Positions 6,182 to 13,214 of a stretch of DNA of 27,354 nt are shown here, piece by piece. The notes under the pieces are model-generated. The model saw only the letters and a list, made by a program, of their open reading frames with translations. It was not told where the DNA came from and did no database searches. Both the position numbers and the translations under genes were made by a program. The stretch covers positions 1 to 27,354 of the IMG/VR virus record IMGVR_UViG_3300010042_000019. One strand, 5' to 3'. Source of the stretch: a virus. The number at the start of each line of letters is the position of its first letter. The stretch's first letter is position 1.

Positions 6182-6394
6182 ATGGCTAGCAGCGTATTCG
6201 CGCAAGTTCTCGGTGGAGATCGCAAAGAATTATCTGATGTGTCAACAGTAGGTGATGTTCGTCGCAAGATGGATGTTCCTCAAACTTACCAAGCAATGCT
6301 TAACAACAAAGCGGTAAGTGATTCAGAAAGCGTAGAGGCTTACAACTACGTTTCTTTTACTGAAAAAGTAAAAGGTGGATCTAAAAGTAAGTAG
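6182..6394 (+). CDS. Ubiquitin-like beta-grasp modifier with near-terminal Gly-Gly
   Basis: A 70-aa protein with the beta-grasp layout: strand 1 VFAQVLGG, strand 2 RKELSDVS, helix TVGDVRRKM, strand 3 YQAMLNN with the KAVSD turn, and a last strand YNYVSFTEKV ending in KGG (Gly65-Gly66) and four extra residues, SKSK. The GG near the end is typical of modifiers activated by E1 enzymes; the SKSK tail would have to be cut off by a peptidase, and a JAMM peptidase is encoded downstream. Such proteins are conjugated to targets or carry sulphur. The strong SD AAAGGAG and a terminator-like hairpin just after the stop suggest high expression. The family call rests on pattern and operon context; conjugation has not been shown. 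Confidence 0.75.
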   Translation: MASSVFAQVLGGDRKELSDVSTVGDVRRKMDVPQTYQAMLNNKAVSDSESVEAYNYVSFTEKVKGGSKSK

Positions 6395-6400
6395 TAACGT

Positions 6401-6432
6401 AGGGGCTCTAAATCATTAGGGCCTCTCTTTTT
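6401..6432 (+). terminator. Terminator/attenuator between the Ubl gene and the E2-like gene
   Basis: AGGGGCTCTAA pairs with TTAGGGCCTCT (11 pairs, two of them G-U) around an ATCA loop and is followed by C-TTTTT. The next gene starts 15 bp later on the same strand, so partial readthrough would yield more Ubl transcript than transcript for the enzymes. Confidence 0.8.
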
Positions 6433-6447
6433 AACGAGATAAATAAA

Positions 6448-8886
6448 ATGACCGAACAAGAGTTAGATATAGTTTTAAAAGTAAATAGGTGTGTCTTTGG
6501 CGTTCCCCTTCAGTGGTGGGCGCAGATCGCTGGCGTTTATACGGCCCCTCTTGATGTAGTAAATAAAACATACCGACTTTTTATGCCATCTAGGATTACG
6601 CTCGATGAGATCTATCTTAATGATGTCGAGGCGTGGGTGCTCAATAAGGTTCGCGCAAATAGTGTCATACGCACCCTAACACCTCAACAACTAGACTCAC
6701 TGTCCTCGGCACTATCAGTGGTGAACCACACCAGAGAGTACACCTTAAGTCTTGCGGTTATTGCTATGGAACACTGGTCAGGTAATGGATCATACATCCC
6801 TCAGGTTGTTGGTGACGCCACCCCGTTAAACCTGCCCTTAAGTGGCCCAACCGATCACTATGGCTTTCCTCTAGAGCTATGGGCTCAAACCAATGAGGTT
6901 GTTTTAAGCACAGGAGAAAGCGTTCTCTGGACTGGCGGCAACACCACCTATAGGTCACTTTCTGCTAATGAACTTATAGAATACTTAAGAGCTAGGGCTA
7001 TATTCTTGTACCAACAAAATATGGCGTTAATTAATACCCGTGGTGAGATATGGGCAGAGCTACGCCCGCCCAATATGTCTGTGTCTGGTGGTTTTGCGCA
7101 AACGCATATTACAAGAATAACGAGCGTTTTTTATTTCTCAAGCCAAGCGGCTCCGCGCTTTATATCAGGCTATAGAAGTTGGTTTGCCTCTCCTCGGCCC
7201 TCTGTGAGCGCTAATGATAGCATCTTCAATGTTGGAGCTGGCTTACGTGACTGGGCCGCTGTCGCTACCCCACCGTCAGCTCGAGAAGAGCCCGCGCGTC
7301 CAGTAAAGATTGCCGGTATATTTACGATACCTAGATTTAAGGATGAGCACCCTGAAGAGTATAAAAACTATCTCAAGATGGGTCTTCCATTTCTCACTTC
7401 TTTTATAAGAGAAGATTGCGAAGATAACAGCTATAACCGCGCACAGCTTCAAACGCTCTCGACAGTTAATGACCGAGCGATTGAGACGCGAACTGATATT
7501 TCCACATGGGATGTTTTAAAGATCTTTAATGAGGGTGATAGTATAATTATGAGCGACACTAATCAGGTAAACAGAAGGTTCTTTGAGCCTCGCGTAGATT
7601 CAGAGTTCTTAGGCGGTGAGCCACAGGCGGTAGAGGTAATTAAACCCCTCGATATTAGCGCCATCTTCTCAAGCGGGGTGAAGCGGTTAATTAAGGAAAA
7701 AGAAGCCTATCTCGCGCGAGCACAGAGAAAGATCCAGGCGACCTTGTCGCAGTTTGAAACTCAGCGCTTAAACTACATGAGAGAAAAAGAGATCTATAAC
7801 AACCTCACCTCTGAGTCAGAGACGGTGGCGACAGGGAAGATCGAGAAAGAGCTTAAAACCATCAACTTAACCGGCGTGTTTGAGGTGGTAAAATATGATA
7901 AAGAGAAAAACCAATTTACATTTAGGAACAGAAAACCCTTCCATATGAAGGTCGCGCCCTCATACCTTGCGAGGATGAGTGATCTCTATCGTGGTGTGCA
8001 GAGTGTGTACTTAGGCTTCTTTGATATTCATGTTGATTACTCCACGTTTAAAACCCACGTCTATCCTTATGGCGATGAATACGGTAAGTCGTTTTATTAC
8101 GGCAATTGCCCAACTCCCTTTGTGGGACCAGCAAAGAATCTCTGTTACGGTTCTGAGGCTGCAAAGCTTGATCGCATTTCTAGAGAGAAAGATCTCGTTG
8201 CCCTTATGCGCTTAATTGATCTCATCATGACCCAATACAGTGAGGGCGTGACACCCTACAGATCTATTGAGAAGTTCATTCGTGATCAGCGGCGCACAGA
8301 GAACTTAAATAAACACGACATCATCCCTACGTTTAGGAAATCTGGCCTTGCGGGCTTTACCCCCGAGCAGAGAGATGTGATTATCAACAATCACCGTGAG
8401 GTTCAAGATTACTGGTACGCTCGCAATCCAGATGGTTACGGTGAGGGAAGCATCGGCCAAAACCTTGTGATGTATGATTTTTGGAAAAATAAGTTTTCAG
8501 ATCCAAACAGACCACCACGCTGCATCTTCAAAGACGACCACACCATTAACCACTGTGACTGTCTTCTCTCAACAGAGACAGAAGCTAACCGTAGAGTTAT
8601 CGGTGGTGTTGGCGCATCTGCTGATGCAGAAGAGGATGGCGATGTCTTGGCGGTGAGAAGCGCTGGTTCGGCTCTAAGTGAATCGTGGCGTAGTGAAGTG
8701 CTCGCGGGATTATCCGCTGGTCTCGCTTCTTATAACACCGATCCGAGATCATTCGGTGTTGTCCTTGGTGAACATTACGACACTGATACTGGGCCCACGC
8801 CAGGGCCTCTAGCGCCTGAGGACGAAGAGGATGACGGTGATGAGGATGTTCAAGAATTACATGGCCACGCAGATATACCGTATTAA
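6448..8886 (+). CDS. 812-aa protein with possible divergent E2-like region (ubiquitin-like cassette)
   Basis: No full-length family was recognised. The N-terminal ~270 residues contain two related motifs (FGVPLQWWAQ at 17-26, YGFPLELWAQ at 138-147), suggesting a duplicated unit. Residues ~409-465 are a charged coiled coil. Residues ~475-610 alternate strands (GVFEVVKYDKEKNQFTF, VYLGFFDIHVDY), then THVYPYG, CPTPFVGP and LCYG (Cys566), then a helix (LVALMRLIDLIMTQYSE). This recalls the strand, HPHV-like, C-x-G and helix order of prokaryotic E2/UBC-like proteins, making Cys566 a candidate active site with His537 nearby. A Cys/His cluster (C692, H698, H702, C703, C705) may bind zinc, and the tail is very acidic. 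The E2 role is inferred mainly from operon position between Ubl and JAMM genes. Confidence 0.5.
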   Translation: MTEQELDIVLKVNRCVFGVPLQWWAQIAGVYTAPLDVVNKTYRLFMPSRITLDEIYLNDVEAWVLNKVRANSVIRTLTPQQLDSLSSALSVVNHTREYTLSLAVIAMEHWSGNGSYIPQVVGDATPLNLPLSGPTDHYGFPLELWAQTNEVVLSTGESVLWTGGNTTYRSLSANELIEYLRARAIFLYQQNMALINTRGEIWAELRPPNMSVSGGFAQTHITRITSVFYFSSQAAPRFISGYRSWFASPRPSVSANDSIFNVGAGLRDWAAVATPPSAREEPARPVKIAGIFTIPRFKDEHPEEYKNYLKMGLPFLTSFIREDCEDNSYNRAQLQTLSTVNDRAIETRTDISTWDVLKIFNEGDSIIMSDTNQVNRRFFEPRVDSEFLGGEPQAVEVIKPLDISAIFSSGVKRLIKEKEAYLARAQRKIQATLSQFETQRLNYMREKEIYNNLTSESETVATGKIEKELKTINLTGVFEVVKYDKEKNQFTFRNRKPFHMKVAPSYLARMSDLYRGVQSVYLGFFDIHVDYSTFKTHVYPYGDEYGKSFYYGNCPTPFVGPAKNLCYGSEAAKLDRISREKDLVALMRLIDLIMTQYSEGVTPYRSIEKFIRDQRRTENLNKHDIIPTFRKSGLAGFTPEQRDVIINNHREVQDYWYARNPDGYGEGSIGQNLVMYDFWKNKFSDPNRPPRCIFKDDHTINHCDCLLSTETEANRRVIGGVGASADAEEDGDVLAVRSAGSALSESWRSEVLAGLSAGLASYNTDPRSFGVVLGEHYDTDTGPTPGPLAPEDEEDDGDEDVQELHGHADIPY

Positions 8887-8896
8887 GGAGTGCTAA

Positions 8897-9922
8897 ATGT
8901 TTTCAGATTTTAAGATAGTTTTACCGCGAGAGATTGATCAGAAGATCATGTACATGGTTCATAAGGCTGATAAAGAAATATCAGGCCTAGGTGATGCCGA
9001 GATTGATCTTGAGAATAAGCTCATCATCATTAAGAGCGCCTTTCTCTTAAAGCAAGAGTGTGGTCCGACCGAGACCGAGATAGATGAACAAGCGGTAGGT
9101 GCGGCGATGTTTCAGGCCCATGAGGACTTTGTGGCCTCGCAAGGTGCGGTAAATCGCAGCATCAAGTTCTGGTGGCACTCTCATGTGAACATGGGTGTGT
9201 TCTGGTCAGGTACGGATAAAGAATCCATTGCGAAGCTCTCAAAGAATAGCTGGTTTAGCCACATCGTCTTTAATAAAAAAGGTGAACGGCTAGCTGCGAT
9301 TGGATACCCCGTCACCATGGAGTCTTGTGGTTTAACTAAGACCATCGTCCAGTATAACGACAAAATCGACATCATCCACGAGCCTAAAGCTCCATCAAAT
9401 AACGAAGCGTGGGACTTAGAGTTTAAAGAGAACTATAAAGAGAAGAGTCACGTAACCACACAGGGCAATTGGCGCTCGATCACCGATGTCGATGAGTCAA
9501 AACTTGATCCTAAAGACATACTTCATAAAGATGAATGGCACATTATCTACCTTGATAACAAAGAGCTTGTTTGGGGAAGAGGAGCTAAGGGCGTAAGGAG
9601 CTACCATAGAATGCGCTCTGATGTTTGTGTGCTTTACCCGTTCTTACTTAAAGAGATGTCTAACGAGGGCTTGCGCCGCCTTTGGGTTGGCATTAATGAG
9701 TTTGGTGGGAGCGCCCCATCAGATAAGAAGAACCTTGATCTTATAGGAGCTGAGGTTGCCGCAAGAACTCTACGTGCTTTGCGATCAGGAGAGGAGAGTC
9801 CTTTCCCTGATGATGATCTTGAGGGTGAGACCTACGATTTAGAAGATAAAGATTTTTACACACAACAAGAGCTTGATGATTTCTATAAAGAAGGCGGCTA
9901 CGGAAGAGGATATTCAACATGA
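8897..9922 (+). CDS. JAMM/JAB (MPN+) metallopeptidase, deubiquitinase-like
   Basis: A 341-aa protein. The N-terminal ~140 residues are a JAB/MPN domain with a complete zinc motif: Glu27 in KEISGLG, then HSHVNMGVFWSGTD, giving His94, His96, Ser104 and Asp107 in the exact H-x-H-x7-S-x2-D spacing. In prokaryotic ubiquitin-like systems such enzymes trim the modifier to expose Gly-Gly and may remove it from targets; the Ubl here ends GG-SKSK. The C-terminal ~190 residues form an extra unknown region (KDEWHIIYLDNKELVWG, a helical stretch, then a very acidic tail), much longer than a minimal JAB protein of ~150 aa. SD GGAG is 6 bp from ATG; the stop overlaps the E1 start (ATGA). Confidence 0.9.
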   Translation: MFSDFKIVLPREIDQKIMYMVHKADKEISGLGDAEIDLENKLIIIKSAFLLKQECGPTETEIDEQAVGAAMFQAHEDFVASQGAVNRSIKFWWHSHVNMGVFWSGTDKESIAKLSKNSWFSHIVFNKKGERLAAIGYPVTMESCGLTKTIVQYNDKIDIIHEPKAPSNNEAWDLEFKENYKEKSHVTTQGNWRSITDVDESKLDPKDILHKDEWHIIYLDNKELVWGRGAKGVRSYHRMRSDVCVLYPFLLKEMSNEGLRRLWVGINEFGGSAPSDKKNLDLIGAEVAARTLRALRSGEESPFPDDDLEGETYDLEDKDFYTQQELDDFYKEGGYGRGYST

Positions 9923-10587
9923 AACCAGAACAATTAGTAAGACAGTATGACATTTTACCACCATCCAAAACTGAGAAGATTATCGCCGTCATAGGTGCTG
10001 GCGCTATTGGGTCGCAAGTCGTTATGTGCTTAGCTAAAATGGGCTTTGATAACATCAGGGTGTTTGATGATGATGTGGTCTCAGAAGAGAATATCTCTAA
10101 CCAATGGTTTGGCGAGATAGATATTGGTTTTAAAAAAGTAGATGCTCTTGCTGAACACGCCTGTAGAATGGCGATGACCATGCCTGCCAGTTATCCGGTG
10201 AGAGTTACCGAAGACGCCGGTGATCTTGCGGCTGTGGAGCTTATAATTTCAGCAGTAGACTCGATGGAAGCTCGTAAGGTGATTTATGAACGCGCCCAAA
10301 CCACATCCACCGTGACCCACCTTATTGACCCTAGGATGAGCGCAGAGTCAGGGGCTATCTATGTGGTGGATATGATGGATAAGTCCTCACGTGAGGCCTA
10401 TGAGAGCTTTCTGCACACTGACGGTGAGGCAATACAAGAGCCATGTACAGCTAAAGCCACCATGTACTGTTCGATGGTCCTCGCTGGCCTTACTTGCGGC
10501 ATCGTAAAAGATGTTGTGACCGGCAATAAGCTTGTAAAGAGTTTGATGATTTCAATGAAGAATTTAGATGTTATGGTTTTTAGATAA
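9919..10587 (+). CDS. E1-like / ThiF-family adenylyltransferase
   Basis: A 222-aa ThiF/E1 fold protein. Nucleotide-binding glycines lie in VIGAGAIGS (Gly26, 28, 31); the strand end VFDDDVVSEENISNQWF matches the D-x-Ve-x-sN-x-nRQ block; GFKKVDAL supplies the conserved lysine region; IISAVDSMEARK matches the DaxDn-xaR block. Cys176 in EPCTAKATMYC is the candidate thioester cysteine; no CxxC zinc pairs are seen. These enzymes adenylate the C-terminal Gly of ubiquitin-like proteins and pass them to a cysteine. At 222 aa it is close to the minimal ThiF core. It is translationally coupled to the JAMM gene and ends the cassette; Ubl activation is inferred from context. Confidence 0.88.
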   Translation: MKPEQLVRQYDILPPSKTEKIIAVIGAGAIGSQVVMCLAKMGFDNIRVFDDDVVSEENISNQWFGEIDIGFKKVDALAEHACRMAMTMPASYPVRVTEDAGDLAAVELIISAVDSMEARKVIYERAQTTSTVTHLIDPRMSAESGAIYVVDMMDKSSREAYESFLHTDGEAIQEPCTAKATMYCSMVLAGLTCGIVKDVVTGNKLVKSLMISMKNLDVMVFR

Positions 10588-10831
10588 AAACTTCACAACG
10601 GAAACACAGTTTTCGTGGAGTTTCGTAGTTTTAGCACTAGCCTGCTAAGTGAGTGTGGTTATGAGCCCTTACCGGCTATGATTAACCCTGGCCCCGCAAG
10701 GGGGAGAACCGGCGCAAGCTTAGTATAGCAAAAAGGTGTAAGTATTCTAGGGTTTACTGCCGGATGGTCCTAGGTTCAACTGGCGTGGGTCGTGTGGCGG
10801 GGCCCTGACTATGTTTTTATAAGGAGATTTT
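10588..10831 (+). ncRNA. Structured intergenic RNA candidate after the E1 gene
   Basis: 244 bp without a convincing gene. It contains a hairpin ACGGAAAC-ACA-GTTTTCGT (10598-10616), a tetraloop hairpin CCCC-GCAA-GGGG (10692-10703), a stem GCCGG/CTGGC around 10759-10783, and an 8-bp GC-rich complement GGCCCCGC (10690-10697) with GCGGGGCC (10797-10804) that could close a ~115-nt domain. A T-run TTTTTAT follows at 10813-10820, right before the next SD AAGGAG. It may be a small RNA, a leader/riboregulator or a processed spacer. I could not fit a tRNA, tmRNA, HDV-like ribozyme or group I intron. Confidence 0.4.
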
Positions 10832-11227
10832 ATGAAGCAATTATGGGTAACGATCAAATTAGACAATATTGATGATAGCGTTTACGAAGAAAGGTTCGTT
10901 TGTGGGGTAGACCCTGTGGGTTTATCAGATGACCAAGATTATATGGATTTAAAAAGGCAGCCAGTAACTCACATGGTGGAGCACTCTGCTTTAGAGGCTG
11001 CTAATAATCGCATAAAGCAGCTTGAGACCGATAACGCCCTCCTTACCGAAACACTTAAGCGCTCGGCCCACGACACCGTGGAGTACGATGATGCCATAAA
11101 AACCATAGCCCACTTTCGTTTAAAAATAGCCAAACTTGAGAATGCCAAGGAAGAGGCTATAGGACTTATTACAACTATAAAAACAGAAATACAGGGCTTC
11201 TTTGACAAAAGGGGTTTTGACCAATGA
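10832..11227 (+). CDS. Coiled-coil protein, unknown function
   Basis: A 131-aa protein. The first ~45 residues are acidic and possibly strand-rich (MKQLWVTIKLDNIDDSVYEERF). Residues ~50-120 form a long coiled coil (AANNRIKQLETDNALLTETL, RLKIAKLENAKEEAIGL), a type common in small phage proteins of the mid-early region. The SD AAGGAG lies 8 bp before ATG, and the stop overlaps the next ATG by 4 bp. No family recognised. Confidence 0.55.
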   Translation: MKQLWVTIKLDNIDDSVYEERFVCGVDPVGLSDDQDYMDLKRQPVTHMVEHSALEAANNRIKQLETDNALLTETLKRSAHDTVEYDDAIKTIAHFRLKIAKLENAKEEAIGLITTIKTEIQGFFDKRGFDQ

Positions 11228-11502
11228 TGAAGCTAGAAAACTGGATACTCATTAACGATAAAGGCGAGCACATTCTTATTGGTGATGTTTATAATGATGT
11301 AAGAAAGAAATTCACGGATGGTGAGAACATAAGAACATCTGCCATTAAAATGATAAGCTTCGATAATAAGACCGCCATCACACAAAACAGTGTTTATGAC
11401 CTAGGCGAGCAGTCTAAGGGCACAAGAATGTGGCCATCAAAGAAAGATCAAGATGCTCAGCCGCCAGTGACTAGGTTTAACTACGATACGGTGGACAGAT
11501 AA
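11224..11502 (+). CDS. Small protein, unknown function
   Basis: A 92-aa protein with the start overlapping the upstream stop (ATGA). The N-terminus is strand-rich (LENWILINDKGEHILIGDVYND), the middle basic (RKKF), and a hydrophilic C-terminus (QPPVTRFNYDTVDR) follows. The layout resembles small phage proteins with an SH3-like or beta-barrel fold, but no motif supports a role. Confidence 0.5.
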   Translation: MMKLENWILINDKGEHILIGDVYNDVRKKFTDGENIRTSAIKMISFDNKTAITQNSVYDLGEQSKGTRMWPSKKDQDAQPPVTRFNYDTVDR

Positions 11503-11714
11503 TGCGCGACAGGCTCATAGGAGCTATTGAGATCTTACGTGAAGAGGGTTTAACCGCTCGAGAGATCGCCGTGAGATTAAACGATGGTGGCTTCACCACT
11601 CAGTCCGGCAAGAGATGGAACTGTTCACTCGTGAGTGCTTTTGTATCTAATAACGATTTTAGAAAGAGAGATTTATTATGGAAACGCAAGAGATCTGGCT
11701 TACGGTATTCATAG
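11502..11714 (+). CDS. Small helix-turn-helix protein, recombinase/resolvase-type
   Basis: A 70-aa protein. IEILREEGLTAREIAVRLNDGGFTTQSGKRWNCSLVSAFV follows the pattern of the HTH linker region of serine recombinases (G-xT-x-IA-x-LN-xxG-xxT-xxGkxW-xxxxV), without any catalytic domain, so it is a free-standing DNA-binding module. It starts on the last base of the previous stop codon and its end overlaps the next gene by 37 bp in another frame. A role as a small regulator is inferred. Confidence 0.6.
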   Translation: MRDRLIGAIEILREEGLTAREIAVRLNDGGFTTQSGKRWNCSLVSAFVSNNDFRKRDLLWKRKRSGLRYS

Positions 11715-11986
11715 TTCTATATGTGCTTGGGTGGATTATATCGCCCATCGTTTATGGCTATAAAGATAAGGGGCGGGGTTACTTAGCGGGGCAAAATTAT
11801 ATTCTAATACCTCTTATATGGCCACTTCTTATACCCATGGGCATTATAGCGCTCCCATTTATTGCCCTTTTTATTCTTGGCGCTTACCTTATAGATTCTT
11901 TAAATAAACTTGGCGCTCTAATCTACGAGAGACATAAAAGCCTCGTGTTGATGAGAGGCCTCGATCTGACTTACAAGATGCAATAA
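11678..11986 (+). CDS. Small membrane protein with about two TM helices
   Basis: A 102-aa protein with hydrophobic segments at residues ~7-26 (LTVFIVLYVLGWIISPIVYG) and ~42-70 (ILIPLIWPLLIPMGIIALPFIALFILGAYL), a basic loop between them (YKDKGRG) and a polar C-terminus. It is thus a likely inner-membrane protein. It overlaps the HTH gene by 37 bp, with GAGAG as a ribosome site. The function is unknown; it is distant from the endolysin, so a holin role is possible but not supported by context. Confidence 0.55.
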   Translation: METQEIWLTVFIVLYVLGWIISPIVYGYKDKGRGYLAGQNYILIPLIWPLLIPMGIIALPFIALFILGAYLIDSLNKLGALIYERHKSLVLMRGLDLTYKMQ

Positions 11987-12018
11987 CGGCGAGCGACAGA
12001 GCCCGATACGCTGCCGCA

Positions 12019-12111
12019 ATGGCCACTCAACAAGCTCAACAAAGAGCCATGCAAGAGTGGAGAGATCGCCCTTTTGAACAAAACGCCGCTAGAGGCAGGT
12101 ATCACTTATGA
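12019..12111 (+). CDS. Very small reading frame, 30 aa, unknown
   Basis: ATG at 12019 leads to a Gln/Arg/Ala-rich helical peptide (ATQQAQQRAMQEWRDRPFEQ) whose stop TGA overlaps the next ATG (ATGA at 12108). No Shine-Dalgarno precedes it. The frame is open back to 11938 with protein-like composition, so it could be the tail of a larger product formed by frameshift from the membrane-protein gene, or a decayed gene. Confidence 0.3.
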   Translation: MATQQAQQRAMQEWRDRPFEQNAARGRYHL

Positions 12112-12461
12112 AGAGTAGATTCTTTACTCGTGAATCAGCTAATGGTGATCATCCCGATAAATCTCCTACGGGTGAGCTTACTCAGGTGATGGGTAAGGAT
12201 GATGGGTTTATAACTAAGCCTGAGGATGATTTTGCTATAACAAAGTTAACGCCTATCTATAAAAGTAGATCAAAAAGATCAGCCGTTATTGACGGTAAAG
12301 AGATGATTCGCTGCTGCCGATGTAAAGAGTATAAAGAGCCAGAGGAGTTCTTTATGGTTAAGCAGGTTCAGTGGAATCAGATGAGGAAACAGCGCTACAA
12401 TAGTTACTGTAAAATATGCAACAGAACTTACGTGAAGGCAGCAACGAAGAGGAAATCATGA
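12108..12461 (+). CDS. Zinc-ribbon protein, possible HNH-related
   Basis: A 117-aa protein. The N-terminal 60 residues are polar and likely disordered. The C-terminal ~50 carry a four-cysteine site: CCRCKEYKEPEEFF (C-x-C/C-xx-C) and YCKICN, in a layout (CxxCkexkpxxeFy then CkxCn) widely seen in phage zinc proteins and in the N-terminal part of HNH endonucleases. The HNH histidines are absent, so only zinc/nucleic-acid binding is supported. Start and stop overlap neighbours by 4 bp, indicating translational coupling. Confidence 0.6.
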   Translation: MKSRFFTRESANGDHPDKSPTGELTQVMGKDDGFITKPEDDFAITKLTPIYKSRSKRSAVIDGKEMIRCCRCKEYKEPEEFFMVKQVQWNQMRKQRYNSYCKICNRTYVKAATKRKS

Positions 12462-12529
12462 CAGAACCAGAGATTTGGATAATGTGCTTCGTGTGTTTTG
12501 GAGTTATTGCGTGGGCGAGTTCGAGATGA
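12458..12529 (+). CDS. 23-aa single-pass membrane peptide
   Basis: ATG at 12458 has a good site (GAGGAAATC) and overlaps the stop of the zinc-ribbon gene; its TGA overlaps the next ATG (ATGA). The peptide is nearly all hydrophobic (IWIMCFVCFGVIAWA) with an acidic start (MTEPE) and ends SSR. It is one of several tiny membrane peptides in this operon; the coupling supports expression, the role is unknown. Confidence 0.45.
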   Translation: MTEPEIWIMCFVCFGVIAWASSR

Positions 12530-12882
12530 GTGAAACTATGACCCAAAAACCAATTGCTGAGATTATTTCTGAAGTTTCAAAGGACTACTGGTTAAATATT
12601 GAAGGCGATGCCAATACAAACGAGGGAACGTACTACACTGCCGATCAAATTAAAGAAGCCCACAAAGCAGGGGCAAACAAGATGCTCGAAGTCTTGGCGG
12701 GGCGTGCTGAATTGCCGTTCGATATGCCAGTCACGAAATGTATTTACACAAGCGAGCAAATAAAAGAACTTTCTGCCCTCACTGAATACGTTGATGAACT
12801 CCACACAGAAGCAGAGACCACAATCCAAGCGCAGAGAGAGCTTCTTGCTGAATGTTTGTCGGCTTTAAAAGAACTAGAGTAA
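12526..12882 (+). CDS. Small phage protein, unknown function
   Basis: A 118-aa protein starting at ATG 12526 (MSETMTQKP), which overlaps the upstream stop by 4 bp; an earlier in-frame ATG at 12475 lies inside the previous peptide gene and lacks context. It contains a TYYTADQIKEAHKAGANKMLEVL helix and a C-terminal coiled coil (TIQAQRELLAECLSALKELE), a layout common in small phage accessory proteins. After the TAA stop (12880-12882) the same frame stays open for 18 more codons and ends in a TGA that overlaps the next GTG, suggesting an ancestral longer form. Confidence 0.55.
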   Translation: MSETMTQKPIAEIISEVSKDYWLNIEGDANTNEGTYYTADQIKEAHKAGANKMLEVLAGRAELPFDMPVTKCIYTSEQIKELSALTEYVDELHTEAETTIQAQRELLAECLSALKELE

Positions 12883-12935
12883 GAAGATATTATTGAATTA
12901 CCCAAACTAAAAAAGAAACTAACAAAGGTGCTGGC

Positions 12936-13214
12936 GTGAAAACTTCTGAACCTATTACATATTACGTACAAATTGGTTGTTCTATTTCAGCTCCATATCT
13001 TTATGAGAAAAGCTGGGCGCCTTCTGATTTACTTAAAAAGAATTACCATGAACTTGTGGAGATTACGGAACTCACCGCCTACAAAGATATTGCGCGCAAG
13101 CTGGCTGAGGACCTTCGCTGGTTTTACAAATACATAGGGCGCGGACCAGAAGCGCATCACGCACTCAAAGAATACGAACAACTATCGCAAGATAATTCAG
13201 GAGAGAAGGAATGA
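12936..13214 (+). CDS. Small protein, unknown function
   Basis: A 92-aa protein starting with GTG (SD AAAGG ~9 bp upstream). It is mixed alpha/beta with aromatic residues (YYVQIGCSISAPYLYEKSW) and helical Lys-rich segments (ARKLAEDLRWFYKYIG); the stop overlaps the next gene by 4 bp. No family was recognised. Confidence 0.45.
   Translation: MKTSEPITYYVQIGCSISAPYLYEKSWAPSDLLKKNYHELVEITELTAYKDIARKLAEDLRWFYKYIGRGPEAHHALKEYEQLSQDNSGEKE

Noticed and set aside
7712-7721. Palindrome CTCGCGCGAG inside the 812-aa gene, also at 2021-2030
   Set aside because: Only a 10-bp self-complementary sequence; in coding DNA it is likely chance and no spacing or context ties the two copies.
10720-10795. tRNA-like motif (GCTTAGTATAGC, GGTTCAA) in the region after the E1 gene
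   Set aside because: The putative T-stem (CTAGG before TTCAA, GGCGT after) does not pair, and no acceptor stem or anticodon arm can be formed.
10759-10804. HDV-like ribozyme (GCCGGATGGTCC and CTGGCG resemble parts of its core)
   Set aside because: The P1 partner strand, the GCAAC-like segment and the catalytic C region are missing; partial resemblance only.
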